A stretch of 13,047 bases of DNA from an uncultured Armatimonadota bacterium (GTDB lineage: Bacteria > Armatimonadota > UBA5829 > DTJY01), in NCBI GenBank assembly GCA_937875395.1, contig CALNCU010000272.1, positions 1 through 13,047 on the forward strand. The letters run 5' to 3'. Position 1 is the first letter of the stretch; each line of letters begins with the position of its first letter. The notes beneath the pieces were generated by a model that saw nothing but the letters and a program-made list of their open reading frames with translations, did no database searches and was not told where the DNA came from. Below are positions 5,629 to 13,047 of this stretch, piece by piece. The position numbers and the translations under genes are program-made.

Positions 5629-6642
5629 ATGCCAAAAATCAGCACTGTTTCAAAGATGGCGGCAACATACAAAGGGTATGTAAGGCGAGTGCAGGAGTGC
5701 GCGTACCCCCCCACAAGAATCTGGGTGGAGGCTTCAAGCCACTGCAACCTTAAATGTTCATTCTGCGGAAACAGAAAACTCCCCCGCCAGGATCGCGGCT
5801 ACATGGATTTTCAGCTCTTCAGCCGCATTGCAGATGAATGCTCCGGCAGATGCAGCCAGTTCAACCTTTTTCACAGGGGGGAATCTCTCCTTCACCCAAG
5901 GATAGGGGAGATGGTGCGGTATGCCGGCCAGAGGGGCATACGCACCCGCATAAACACAAACGCCACCCTTTTAACAAAAGAGATATCAAGGGAGCTTATA
6001 GAATCCGGGCTGGATATACTCTCATTCTCCTTTGACGGCTATGATCCCGTAATGTACGAATCAAACCGCCCCGGCGCAAGCTTTGAAAGGGTGCTTGCAA
6101 ACATATTGGGGTTCCTTGAGATGAAAAAGCGGCTTGGCTCAAAGAAGCCATTTACAAGCATAGAAGTAATGGAGATTGCCAATCTGCCCCAAGAGCAGGT
6201 GATAAGAGAACGTAAAGATTTCTTGCTCACTTTCCGCTCACTGCCGCTGGATAAGTTTGCGGTAAGGGAGCAGCATAACTGGGCGGGGCTTATAAACCAC
6301 AACAGGCTGCTCCCGGCAAGCAGGATACCCTGCCCGCTTCTATGGCATGCCATGGTAGTCTTTTGGGATGGGAGTGTTCTGCCCTGCCCGCAGGATTTCT
6401 TTGGACAGTTAAAGCTGGGCAGCCTGCAAAATTCCCGGTTAATGGATATATGGAACGGGTATGAAATGCGGAGATTAAGATGCGAAATGTCTAATCCCAA
6501 GAACCTTAAGAGGAGTCCCTGCATCAGTTGCGACCGAATTCTCAGAGCCACTGTTGCGGGCGTCCCCGTAGACTATCTGGGCCGCTTCTTAAGCGAAAAC
6601 GTATTTGGCAACAGTTGGATAAGCAGAATACTTCCTCATTAA
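5629..6642 (+). CDS. Radical SAM protein with SPASM-type C-terminal cluster
   Basis: This is a radical S-adenosylmethionine enzyme. The C-x3-C-x2-C motif is C39-C43-C46 (C-N-L-K-C-S-F-C), which would bind the catalytic 4Fe-4S cluster. The following R-G-E-S-L-L segment and the I-N-T-N-A-T-L-L and D-I-L-S-F-S-F-D-G strands fit the radical SAM barrel. A SPASM-like C-terminus holds C235, C253, C285, C298 and C301 (ending C-x2-C), with the typical W-D-G-S-V-L-P-C and L-G-S-L-x-x-x-x-L-x-x-I-W spacing for auxiliary clusters. The length of 337 residues is normal. It starts one base after the preceding glycosyltransferase stop, with an AGAGG ribosome site, so it is translationally linked to it. The substrate is unknown. 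Such proteins in glycan loci could modify a sugar or a peptide, but nothing here decides this. No precursor peptide gene is seen beside it. Confidence 0.88.
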   Translation: MPKISTVSKMAATYKGYVRRVQECAYPPTRIWVEASSHCNLKCSFCGNRKLPRQDRGYMDFQLFSRIADECSGRCSQFNLFHRGESLLHPRIGEMVRYAGQRGIRTRINTNATLLTKEISRELIESGLDILSFSFDGYDPVMYESNRPGASFERVLANILGFLEMKKRLGSKKPFTSIEVMEIANLPQEQVIRERKDFLLTFRSLPLDKFAVREQHNWAGLINHNRLLPASRIPCPLLWHAMVVFWDGSVLPCPQDFFGQLKLGSLQNSRLMDIWNGYEMRRLRCEMSNPKNLKRSPCISCDRILRATVAGVPVDYLGRFLSENVFGNSWISRILPH

Positions 6643-6690
6643 AAGCATAGGAAATTCAAAAATAAGTAAACCTTTTACATTGGAGGAAAA
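6643..6690 (+). promoter_or_regulatory. Short AT-rich gap with strong ribosome binding site
   Basis: This 48-base gap is the largest between genes in the forward run after 4422. It is AT-rich and ends in TTGGAGGAAAA just before ATG 6691, a strong ribosome binding site. I see no hairpin or T-run, so no terminator. It could host an internal promoter, but no -35/-10 pair is convincing. Confidence 0.3.
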
Positions 6691-7674
6691 ATGTCCAGCG
6701 TACTTGTAACGGGTGCCACCGGTTTTACCGGCTCGCACCTTACCAGGAGACTTCTTTCTGAGCGGTTTAAAGTAAGCATTCTTGCCAGGCCAAACAGCAA
6801 CTACTCAATCCTGGAGCTTCTGGGCGCCAGGGTAATCCACGGCGATGTCACGGATATGGAATCTGTAGAAAAAGCCGTATCCGGCGTAGACACCGTCTAT
6901 CACACAGCAGCCCTCTTTAGGGCGGCCAGGTTTCCGGACAGCGCCTACTGGGCCACAAATTACGATGGCACAATGAATATTATGCGTGCAAGCCAGAAGG
7001 CGGGGGTTAAGCGGATAGTCTACTGCAGCACGGTTGGAGTTCTTGGGCATATAGAAACCCCCCCGGCAGATGAGACCGCTCCGTACAACCCCGGAGATAT
7101 CTACCAAAAGACCAAGTGCGCCGCAGAACAGGAAGTGCTGAAGCTCTATGAAAGCGAAGGGCTCCCCGTTACGGTGGTGCGTCCGGCTGGCATCTACGGG
7201 CCGGGGGATACCCGGTGGCTCAAACTCTTCAAATCCATAGGGCAGGGCAAATTTGCCATGATAGGCAGCGGCAAGACACTTATACACATGGTATATATCT
7301 CCGATCTGATAGATCTCTTCCGGCTGGCTGCAGATAACCCTAATTCTCTGGGAAGAGTATACATAGGCGCAGGTGCGCGGTATATCTCCCTAAACGAGCT
7401 TGTTGAGACTATTGCAGATACAGAGGGCGCGGCTCTGTCCAGAATGCATATCCCGGTTGCGCCCGTCCGGCTTCTAAGCGGCATGTGCGAAGACCTGTGC
7501 AGGTGCATAGGGGTGGAGCCTCCGCTCTACAGGCGCAGGGTGGATTTTTTTATAAAAGATAGAGCGTTCAGTATTGCAAGGGCAAAGGCGGAACTGGGCT
7601 ATGCGCCCAAGGTAGATATGGAAGAAGGCGTACATCGCACTGTTGCCTGGTACCTGGAGGAGGGGCTGATCTAG
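6691..7674 (+). CDS. NAD(P)-dependent epimerase/dehydratase (extended SDR)
   Basis: This is an extended short-chain dehydrogenase/reductase that probably acts on a nucleotide sugar to supply or remodel a precursor of the repeat unit. The Rossmann start is T-G-A-T-G-F-T-G-S (G8-x2-G11-x2-G14), indicating NAD(P) binding. The catalytic Y-x3-K is Y138-x3-K142 (Y-Q-K-T-K). An upstream Y-C-S-T strand supplies the Ser/Thr. R-P-A-G-I-Y-G-P-G-D and the later V-Y-I-S-D-L motif are classic for this group. The 327-residue length is typical. Overall it resembles sugar epimerases and the HpnA/dihydroflavonol-reductase-like branch, so the exact reaction cannot be named. It begins with a strong GGAGG site, and its TAG stop overlaps the GTG of the next gene by one base (TAGTG), which implies coupled translation with the acyltransferase. 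Confidence 0.88.
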   Translation: MSSVLVTGATGFTGSHLTRRLLSERFKVSILARPNSNYSILELLGARVIHGDVTDMESVEKAVSGVDTVYHTAALFRAARFPDSAYWATNYDGTMNIMRASQKAGVKRIVYCSTVGVLGHIETPPADETAPYNPGDIYQKTKCAAEQEVLKLYESEGLPVTVVRPAGIYGPGDTRWLKLFKSIGQGKFAMIGSGKTLIHMVYISDLIDLFRLAADNPNSLGRVYIGAGARYISLNELVETIADTEGAALSRMHIPVAPVRLLSGMCEDLCRCIGVEPPLYRRRVDFFIKDRAFSIARAKAELGYAPKVDMEEGVHRTVAWYLEEGLI

Positions 7675-8453
7675 TGTCTTATGATTCCGATGGGCCGGAT
7701 AGAACCATGCTGCAGGCAGAACTTCTGGGGGAAGGCAGGTCTGCACTAGATAAATATGCAGATTTTGCCGTGGGGCGGAGGGGGTTCATCCCGTTCATCT
7801 CTTACGAGCTCCTCTCCTGGCTTGTGCTGCCCATGCCGGGTGCGCTTGGGCTCTTTTTACGGGGCAGGCTTCTTTCCCGGTTTCTGCGCCAATCCGGCAA
7901 AAGCGCCGCACTGGGAAGAAACATCTGCATAAGGCACCCCGGCAGAATAAGCATAGGGTGCGGAGTTATAGTAGACGATGGGTGCGTCCTGGACGCCAAG
8001 GGGAGCAGCCCGGACGGCATAACCATAGAAAACGGCGTAGTCCTTGGCAGAAACACAATTATAAGCTGCAAGAACGGCTGCATAAAGATAGAAGAGAATA
8101 CCAATATCAGCGCCAACTGCATGCTTATATCAGAGACGGAACTCTCTATAGGCAAAAACGTTCTTATAGCCGGCATGAGCTACTTTATAGCCGGAGGAAA
8201 CCACGGCACCCTGCGCACGGATATCCCCATAATCCGGCAGCCCATGGTGCAAAAGGGAGGCATAAGGATAGAAGATAACGCCTGGATAGGCGCCGGAGTA
8301 GCGGTGCTGGACGGCGTAACGGTGGGGCATGACGCCATAGTGGGGGCGGGCTCCGTTGTAACAAAGAGCATACCGCCCTTTGCAGTTGCCGCCGGAGTAC
8401 CTGCAAGGGTGATAAAGATGAGAATTACGGAACCTGGGGAGGAAGGTATATGA
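7674..8453 (+). CDS. Acyltransferase with left-handed beta-helix (hexapeptide repeat, WbbJ/MAT-like)
   Basis: This probably transfers an acetyl or similar acyl group from a CoA donor to a sugar of the polymer. After about 80 N-terminal residues with hydrophobic helices, the protein shows successive hexapeptide-like turns (I-S-I-G, I-T-I-E-N-G, L-S-I-G-K-N, I-R-I-E-D-N, A-W-I-G-A-G, V-T-V-G-H-D, A-I-V-G-A-G). The proposed catalytic His is H177 in G-G-N-H-G. The C-terminal S-V-V-T and V-P-A-R-V-I ending is typical of the maltose/galactoside acetyltransferase branch. The length is 259 residues. The GTG start (7674) overlaps the previous stop by one base and has GGAGGAGGGG upstream. Its 3' end overlaps the next start as ATGA. 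The acyl group and acceptor are unknown. Confidence 0.85.
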   Translation: MSYDSDGPDRTMLQAELLGEGRSALDKYADFAVGRRGFIPFISYELLSWLVLPMPGALGLFLRGRLLSRFLRQSGKSAALGRNICIRHPGRISIGCGVIVDDGCVLDAKGSSPDGITIENGVVLGRNTIISCKNGCIKIEENTNISANCMLISETELSIGKNVLIAGMSYFIAGGNHGTLRTDIPIIRQPMVQKGGIRIEDNAWIGAGVAVLDGVTVGHDAIVGAGSVVTKSIPPFAVAAGVPARVIKMRITEPGEEGI

Positions 8454-9592
8454 GAAAGCTGAACATTGTGCACATCTGCGATAAATTTGGGATAAGGGGG
8501 TCTACAATCCACGGGGTATCCACTACGCTGATCTACTACCTTCCCAAGTTTGACAAGAGCCGGTTCAACATAAAGATGTATGCGCTTAAAAGCCCGGATG
8601 CGGCAAGCCGCGCCGTAGAGGATGCCGGGCTGAAAATGGAATACTTAAACAAATCCGCCTTCTCACCCAGAACGCTGGGAGCATTCATAGATGTAATAAA
8701 AAGCAACCAGGCAGATATTCTGCACCTGCACGGCTGGACTGCCGCAAACATAGGGCGCCTTGCAGGAAGGATTACCGGCACGCCCACCATTATGCATGAG
8801 CACGGTGTAGACCCCGGCTTCCCCATGGTGCAGAGGATTGCAGATAGAATGCTTGTCTCATGCACGCATACAGTGGTGGCCGTCTCCCGTTCCGTCAGAG
8901 ATTTTCTTGTAAAAGAGAGGTCCGTGCCGCCGGAGAAGATTCACGTAATATACAACGGCGTCCCTATGGAAAACTTTACGCCGGCCTCCCAGGAGGAAGT
9001 TTTGCAGGCAAAAAGGGAACTGGGGATCCCTGATATAAGCCCCGTGGTTGGCACCATAGGCAGAATTGATACGCAGAAGGGCCTTACATATTTTTTGCAC
9101 GCAATCCCGGTTATTCTGTGCTCCGTCCCGCACGCCTTTTTTATGATTGTAGGTGATGGGCCGCGGCGGAGGGAACTGGAGGCGGAGGCAGAGAGCCTGG
9201 GAATAGGCGGAAGAGTAATCTTCACCGGGCACAGAAGCGATGTGCCTCTAATGCAGTCCATAATGGATGCGCAGGTATTTCCATCGCTCTGGGAGGGCAC
9301 ACCCCTCGCCATGTTTGAGGCCCTGGCAATGGGCAAGACTATTGTCTCTACAAACGTAGACGGCCTGGGCGAAGTGCTTGCAGACGGAAAGAACGCGCTT
9401 GTGGTAGAACCGCGCAATTCCGCCGCGCTTGCAGAGGGGATAATACGGGTGCTTCTAGACCATGAGCTGGCCCGCGTACTTGCCTCCGGTGCCAAAAAAA
9501 CAAGCCACAATTATGACATAAGGAACGCTGTGAAGAATTTGGAGTCCTTGTATGAAGAGATATGCCTTGGCGCAGGAAGTGTCCGGATTTAG
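8450..9592 (+). CDS. Glycosyltransferase, GT4 (GT-B fold) with EX7E motif
   Basis: This GT4 enzyme of 380 residues is expected to be a cytoplasmic or membrane-associated sugar transferase. The N-terminal half contains D-I-L-H-L-H-G-W and T-I-M-H-E-H-G, as in other GT4 members. V-I-Y-N-G-V and G-T-I-G-R-I-D-T-Q-K-G mark the entry to the C-terminal donor domain. V-G-D-G-P-x-R-x-x-L-E and the EX7E pair E282/E290 in L-W-E-G-T-P-L-A-M-F-E-A-L-A-M-G complete it. The start overlaps the acyltransferase stop (ATGA) and has GGGGAGGAAGG upstream. It has little close similarity to the two paralogous transferases after it. Donor sugar is unknown. Confidence 0.9.
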   Translation: MRKLNIVHICDKFGIRGSTIHGVSTTLIYYLPKFDKSRFNIKMYALKSPDAASRAVEDAGLKMEYLNKSAFSPRTLGAFIDVIKSNQADILHLHGWTAANIGRLAGRITGTPTIMHEHGVDPGFPMVQRIADRMLVSCTHTVVAVSRSVRDFLVKERSVPPEKIHVIYNGVPMENFTPASQEEVLQAKRELGIPDISPVVGTIGRIDTQKGLTYFLHAIPVILCSVPHAFFMIVGDGPRRRELEAEAESLGIGGRVIFTGHRSDVPLMQSIMDAQVFPSLWEGTPLAMFEALAMGKTIVSTNVDGLGEVLADGKNALVVEPRNSAALAEGIIRVLLDHELARVLASGAKKTSHNYDIRNAVKNLESLYEEICLGAGSVRI

Positions 9593-10814
9593 CGAAAGGC
9601 CGGTATCCTCCATGCCGTCCGTGTGCCTTCTTGCAGAGACTTTCTACCCGGTTGTGGGCGGCGGAGAGACGCACGCCCGGCTTCTTGCGCGCACGCTTAT
9701 ACAGAAGGGGATGGATGTCTTTGTGGTGACGCGGCGCTCCAGCCGGGACCTCCCCAAATTTGAGCTTGTAGATAATATCCCAACATACCGGGTCCCTCCG
9801 GCGGGTATGAAGCGCTGGGGAAAATACCTTATGGTCCCTGCCGCCGTGTTTGAACTTATACGCAGGCGGAAGCGCTATGATATTGTCTTTATCTGCGGAT
9901 TCCGCGTGCTGGGGCTTCCCGCGCTTGCAGTTGCTCTGCTTGCCGGCAAGGCGTGCGTGCTAAGGGCGGAGACGCTGGGGGAGATGTCCGGCGGATACGC
10001 ATCTGCGTATAAAAGGCTGCCGCCCGCCGTCTCTTCAATCTTTAAAGGCTGGATAAACCTTAGAAACCGCCTGCTCCGCCGGGCGGATGCATTTACAAGC
10101 ATAAGCGCCCATGTCTCCAGCGAGCTTCTTTCCTGCGGGGTAGAGGAATCCCGGATTTTCATGTTCTCCAACGGTATAGATACCTCCATCTTCCAGCCCG
10201 CAGACCCGCTGCAAAAGGCGTCGCTAAGGCGGCGGCTCAACCTGCCGGAGGGGGGGAGGATTGTAGTCTACACCGGGAAGCTTAACCAGGGGAAGGGGCT
10301 GGAATACCTTATCCGGGCGTGGCAGATTGTATCTTCCGGCCACCCTGATGTGCACCTTGTGCTTGTAGGCGCGGGCGGGGGGCAGTCCCTCTCCCGGGAG
10401 GAGGAGCTTAAAGGCATGGTGCAGAGCCTTGGACTGGGGGAGACCGTTACGTTTACCGGCTATGTCTCAAACGTCCGCCAGTACCTGCAAGCCTCTGATA
10501 TATTTGCCTTTCCCAGCGAGAACGAATCCTTCGGGCTCTCACTTGCAGAGGCCATGGCGTGCGGGCTGCCCGCCGTTGCAAGCTGTGCGGGAGCAATACC
10601 GGAGATTGTGCATCACGAGGAGGATGGGCTTCTTGTTCCGCCCCGCAACCCGGATGCCCTGGCGGGCGCCATCTCTGCCGTTCTGGATGATTCTTCTCTT
10701 GCTCAAAGGCTCTCCGCAAACGGGGAGAGGGCTATTGCAGAGCGTTACTCAATAGATGTTGTGGCAGAGAGATACCGTCTGCTCTTTACGCAAATCTGTC
10801 AGGAGAGAAGATGA
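9552..10814 (+). CDS. Glycosyltransferase, GT4, first of a tandem paralogous pair
   Basis: This GT4 enzyme begins its core with C-L-L-A-E-T-F-Y-P-V-V-G-G and has S-N-G-I-D-T, V-V-Y-T-G-K-L-N-Q-G-K-G and the EX7E pair E325/E333 (E-S-F-G-L-S-L-A-E). It aligns along nearly its whole length with the next gene, at roughly half identity by eye. The start is uncertain. ATG 9552 has GGAG seven bases upstream but overlaps the previous gene by 41 bases and adds 20 residues with no counterpart in the paralog. ATG 9612, after the upstream stop, gives an N-terminus that lines up with the paralog but has a weaker ribosome site (AAAGG about 12 bases away). The stop overlaps the next start as ATGA. Sugar specificity is unknown. 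Confidence 0.88.
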   Translation: MKRYALAQEVSGFSERPVSSMPSVCLLAETFYPVVGGGETHARLLARTLIQKGMDVFVVTRRSSRDLPKFELVDNIPTYRVPPAGMKRWGKYLMVPAAVFELIRRRKRYDIVFICGFRVLGLPALAVALLAGKACVLRAETLGEMSGGYASAYKRLPPAVSSIFKGWINLRNRLLRRADAFTSISAHVSSELLSCGVEESRIFMFSNGIDTSIFQPADPLQKASLRRRLNLPEGGRIVVYTGKLNQGKGLEYLIRAWQIVSSGHPDVHLVLVGAGGGQSLSREEELKGMVQSLGLGETVTFTGYVSNVRQYLQASDIFAFPSENESFGLSLAEAMACGLPAVASCAGAIPEIVHHEEDGLLVPPRNPDALAGAISAVLDDSSLAQRLSANGERAIAERYSIDVVAERYRLLFTQICQERR

Positions 10815-11778
10815 AGAATGCCGTTAGATTATGCATACTTGCAGAAACCTTCCCCCCTGTGCCCGGAGGGGCGGAGGTGCACGCGCGCATGCTTGCCTCC
10901 GGGTTGAACAGCATAGGCATGGAGACCTTTGTCCTTACGCGCCGCTGTTACCCGGATTCACCAAAAACAGAGTCCGTGGACGGCACTCCCACGTTCAGGC
11001 TCCCCCCGGTTGCATCGGGCAGATGGGGGAAGTTTCTTATGGCGCCCTTTGCCTTCTTTGAGCTTATGTGCCGCCGCCAGGATTATGATGTAGTCTACGT
11101 ATGTGCCTTAAGGGTGCTTGGGGTACCGGCGGTGGCCGCGTGCAGGCTTCTGGGCAAGGTCTGCGTGTTACGCGCAGAGACAAACGGAGAGCTCTCCGGG
11201 GATTATGCCGCCGCATACGGCAGGCTTCCGCTGTTGGAGCGGGCGGTCTTTAAAGGCTGGCTGGGTCTGCGCAACTTATTTATAAAACGATCAAACGCAT
11301 TTGTAGGCATAACAGAACTTGCCGCAAGCGAGTTCAAAGAGTGCGGAATTTCGCCGGAGAAGGTCTTTATTATTCCAAACGGGATAGATACAAGCCGCTT
11401 CTATCCCGCAGAAAGGGAAGAGCGTCTTTATTTAAGACAGAATCTTGGGCTGCCGCCGGATAAGACGATTGTTGTAAATACGTGCCGCCTGGTAAAAGGC
11501 AAGGGCGTGGAGTACCTTCTTTCAGCCTGGGAGCGCGTTGCGGCGGAGAGGGATGACGCCCACCTTGTAATAGTAGGTTCCGGCGGAGGGGAGCCTGCAT
11601 CCTGCGAAGATGAATTAAAAGAGTTTGTAAGGGAGCACGGGCTTTCTGCCTATGTAACCTTTACCGGGTGGACGGATGACGTGGCGGGCTACCTTAGGGC
11701 TTCAGACCTCTTTGTATTCCCCACGGAGTATGAGGGCTTCGGGCTCTCCCTTGCAGAGGCCATGGCGTGCGGGCTGCC
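10529..11778 (+). repeat. Near-identical 42-base segment in the two paralogous GT4 genes
   Basis: The span given covers both copies: 10529-10570 and 11737-11778 differ at a single base (10541 versus 11749). Both encode the G-L-S-L-A-E-A-M-A-C-G-L-P donor-binding segment. The extent of identity fits constraint on this motif plus common descent or local gene conversion. It is not a mobile element. Confidence 0.5.
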
Positions 11779-12019
11779 GGTAATAACTTCCGGGGTTGGG
11801 GGTATACTCTCTATTGTCACGGACGGCATGGACGGCATACTTGTAGAACCCAAAGACCCTGCCGCTCTCTTTAATGAGATTATGCGGGTGCTGGGGAACC
11901 CGGAGCTTGCCAGGCATCTTGGGGGGATGGCGGCGCGCACGGCCCTTGAGCGTTACTCCATGAAGAGCGTGGCAGCACAACACTTTGAGCTTTTTACAGA
12001 CCTGTATGAAAGCCGGTAA
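10811..12019 (+). CDS. Glycosyltransferase, GT4, second of the tandem pair
   Basis: This GT4 enzyme of 402 residues shares with its upstream neighbour the opening L-A-E-T-F-x-P-V-x-G-G, the block R-A-E-T-x-G-E-x-S-G-x-Y-A, F-K-G-W, N-G-I-D-T-S, the K-G-K-G-V-E-Y-L segment and the EX7E pair E308/E316. At DNA level a 42-base stretch (11737-11778) matches 10529-10570 with one mismatch, while the rest has diverged. It starts by ATGA overlap with the previous stop and has AGGAGAG just upstream. The copies probably arose by duplication and may add different sugars or form successive linkages. No frameshift or truncation is seen. Confidence 0.9.
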   Translation: MKNAVRLCILAETFPPVPGGAEVHARMLASGLNSIGMETFVLTRRCYPDSPKTESVDGTPTFRLPPVASGRWGKFLMAPFAFFELMCRRQDYDVVYVCALRVLGVPAVAACRLLGKVCVLRAETNGELSGDYAAAYGRLPLLERAVFKGWLGLRNLFIKRSNAFVGITELAASEFKECGISPEKVFIIPNGIDTSRFYPAEREERLYLRQNLGLPPDKTIVVNTCRLVKGKGVEYLLSAWERVAAERDDAHLVIVGSGGGEPASCEDELKEFVREHGLSAYVTFTGWTDDVAGYLRASDLFVFPTEYEGFGLSLAEAMACGLPVITSGVGGILSIVTDGMDGILVEPKDPAALFNEIMRVLGNPELARHLGGMAARTALERYSMKSVAAQHFELFTDLYESR

Positions 12020-12034
12020 CAGAGATAAGCGGAT

Positions 12035-13047
12035 ATGTTTAGAAAAGCAGCAAAAAATCTGGCAGAGGCTGCATCCACGGCGCTAAACCTTGCAACCTTC
12101 CGTTACCCGGGATTTGTGTACGGAGGAGGCCTGTGCGCAGGTTATGTGCCGGTATTCTGCATGCACGGCGCAGAACCGGAGAGCTTTGAGCAGATGCTTG
12201 ATTACCTTAAATCCAACAGTTACCGCATGCTGCATGCAGATGAATACCTCTCTGTGCTTAAGGGGGAACGCGCCATACCCAGGCGCGCAGTGCTTCTTAC
12301 TTTTGACGACGGCTGGGGCTCCATGTGGTCCACGGGCTTCCCGCTTATAAAAAAATACGATGCTAAAATTGTTATTTTTCTATCCCCCGGCCGGATAAAA
12401 TACAGAGATCGCTACCGCCCTAATCTTGATGATCTTGCATGCGGGAAGTGGAAAAAAGAAGATGTAACAGAGCGCGATAAATCTGACCAGCCCCTCCTCT
12501 TCTGGGAAGAGATTGCAGAGATGCATGAAAGCGGCCTTGTAGATTTTCAATCGCACTCATTCTCCCACGGCCTGGTGCATAAAAGTCTGGGCGTGGCGGA
12601 TTTTGTGCACCCGCAGCTTATCTTGCGTTGCAGTTTCCTGGAACTCCCCTGCTTACAGCCGGAGGAGCCGGATTTAAGCCCGCCCGCATCCCGGCTTGGG
12701 GAACCCCTGTTCAAATCCGTCCCCCGGCTCTCAGATACCCCGCGAATCTTTATAGATGAGCGGATAAGAGAGAGCTGTATGGATTACGTTAGAGCCTACG
12801 GGCATGAAGAGTTCTTTAAATCCCCAAACTGGCGCCGTGAGCTTTTGAGCATAATGAAGCGGATTAATATAAAATCTGCACAAAGATTTAGAACCGAAAC
12901 CCGGGAAGAACAGGTGCGCGCAATACGTTTTGATCTGGCAGAGGCAAAACGCAGGATAGAAGAGATGCTCCCGGGAAAGACAGTCCGCCATCTCTGCTAT
13001 CCGTGGCACGCGGCAGGGCGTATTGCCGCCTTTGAATCCGTGCAGGC
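12035..13047 (+). CDS. Polysaccharide deacetylase (CE4), 3' end beyond window
   Basis: This is a partial CE4 (NodB-fold) deacetylase, open to the right edge with 337 codons and no stop. Its predicted role is removal of N- or O-acetyl groups from the polymer. The first motif is T-F-D-D-G-W (T89-W94; D91 is the catalytic-base candidate and D92 the metal ligand). The second is S-H-S-F-S-H-G (H174 and H178, metal ligands). A C-Y-P-W-H-A-A-G block at C321-G328 corresponds to the later conserved strand. In a minimal CE4 domain that block sits far closer to the second motif. Here about 145 residues separate them, so a large insertion or an extra subdomain is present. No signal peptide is evident in the first 30 residues, so a cytoplasmic location is suggested, though not firmly. 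ATG 12035 is 15 bases after the preceding stop, with only a weak ribosome site. Another in-frame start is possible. It is the last gene of the forward run seen. Confidence 0.82.
   Translation, partial: MFRKAAKNLAEAASTALNLATFRYPGFVYGGGLCAGYVPVFCMHGAEPESFEQMLDYLKSNSYRMLHADEYLSVLKGERAIPRRAVLLTFDDGWGSMWSTGFPLIKKYDAKIVIFLSPGRIKYRDRYRPNLDDLACGKWKKEDVTERDKSDQPLLFWEEIAEMHESGLVDFQSHSFSHGLVHKSLGVADFVHPQLILRCSFLELPCLQPEEPDLSPPASRLGEPLFKSVPRLSDTPRIFIDERIRESCMDYVRAYGHEEFFKSPNWRRELLSIMKRINIKSAQRFRTETREEQVRAIRFDLAEAKRRIEEMLPGKTVRHLCYPWHAAGRIAAFESVQ

Noticed and set aside
12090..12350. Forward open frame of 86 codons at the start of the deacetylase
   Set aside because: It is an off-frame shadow of the deacetylase, whose T-F-D-D-G-W motif lies in the other frame and continues to the window end.
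1..13047. CRISPR array, tRNA, rRNA, insertion sequence or att site
   Set aside because: No regularly spaced repeats, tRNA-like cloverleaf, transposase or flanking inverted repeats with target duplications were recognised on either strand.

Overview
The window is most of an exopolysaccharide or capsule export and assembly locus from a Gram-negative (outer-membrane-bearing) bacterium. The main evidence is a periplasmic Poly_export/SLBB channel protein, a fused Wzz/tyrosine-kinase co-polymerase, four GT4-type glycosyltransferases, a sugar-nucleotide-type epimerase, a hexapeptide-repeat acyltransferase, a radical SAM/SPASM protein and a CE4 polysaccharide deacetylase. GC content looks balanced to slightly GC-rich. 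Ile is often ATA, and several genes start with GTG or TTG. I cannot assign a phylum from this.

Layout. 1-302 is a non-coding leader with two good inverted repeats, followed by the TTG-initiated channel gene (303-1427). A 205-base gap (1428-1632) follows that is unusually rich in possible RNA structure: a 12-bp helix (1521-1532 with 1573-1584) and a 7-bp dyad (1594-1609). The loop of the helix carries two segments complementary to the ribosome binding site of the next gene. That gene (1633-3804) encodes the co-polymerase/BY-kinase, whose P-loop lacks the usual catalytic lysine. One minus-strand gene (3788-4393) interrupts the run. It overlaps the kinase 3' end by 17 bases, its start is 28 bases from the next forward gene, and it encodes a stand-alone protein resembling the N-terminal domain of cyanophycin synthetase. 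From 4422 to the right edge every gene is forward and tightly packed, with 1-base gaps, TAGTG/ATGA overlaps and one 48-base gap: GT4, radical SAM, epimerase, acyltransferase, GT4, two tandem paralogous GT4s, and the deacetylase, which runs off the window.

How they work together (inference). The GT4 enzymes would build the repeat unit on a lipid carrier, and the epimerase would supply or remodel a sugar precursor. The acyltransferase and deacetylase would decorate or trim the glycan. The Wzz/kinase would control chain length in the inner membrane and dock to the SLBB channel for export. No flippase (Wzx), polymerase (Wzy) or initiating phosphoglycosyltransferase is seen, so the locus probably continues beyond 13047 or those genes are elsewhere.

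The observations most worth a second look are the candidate cis-regulatory RNA at 1521-1632, the altered P-loop in the kinase, the antiparallel cyanophycin-synthetase-N-like gene, and the long insertion in the deacetylase.
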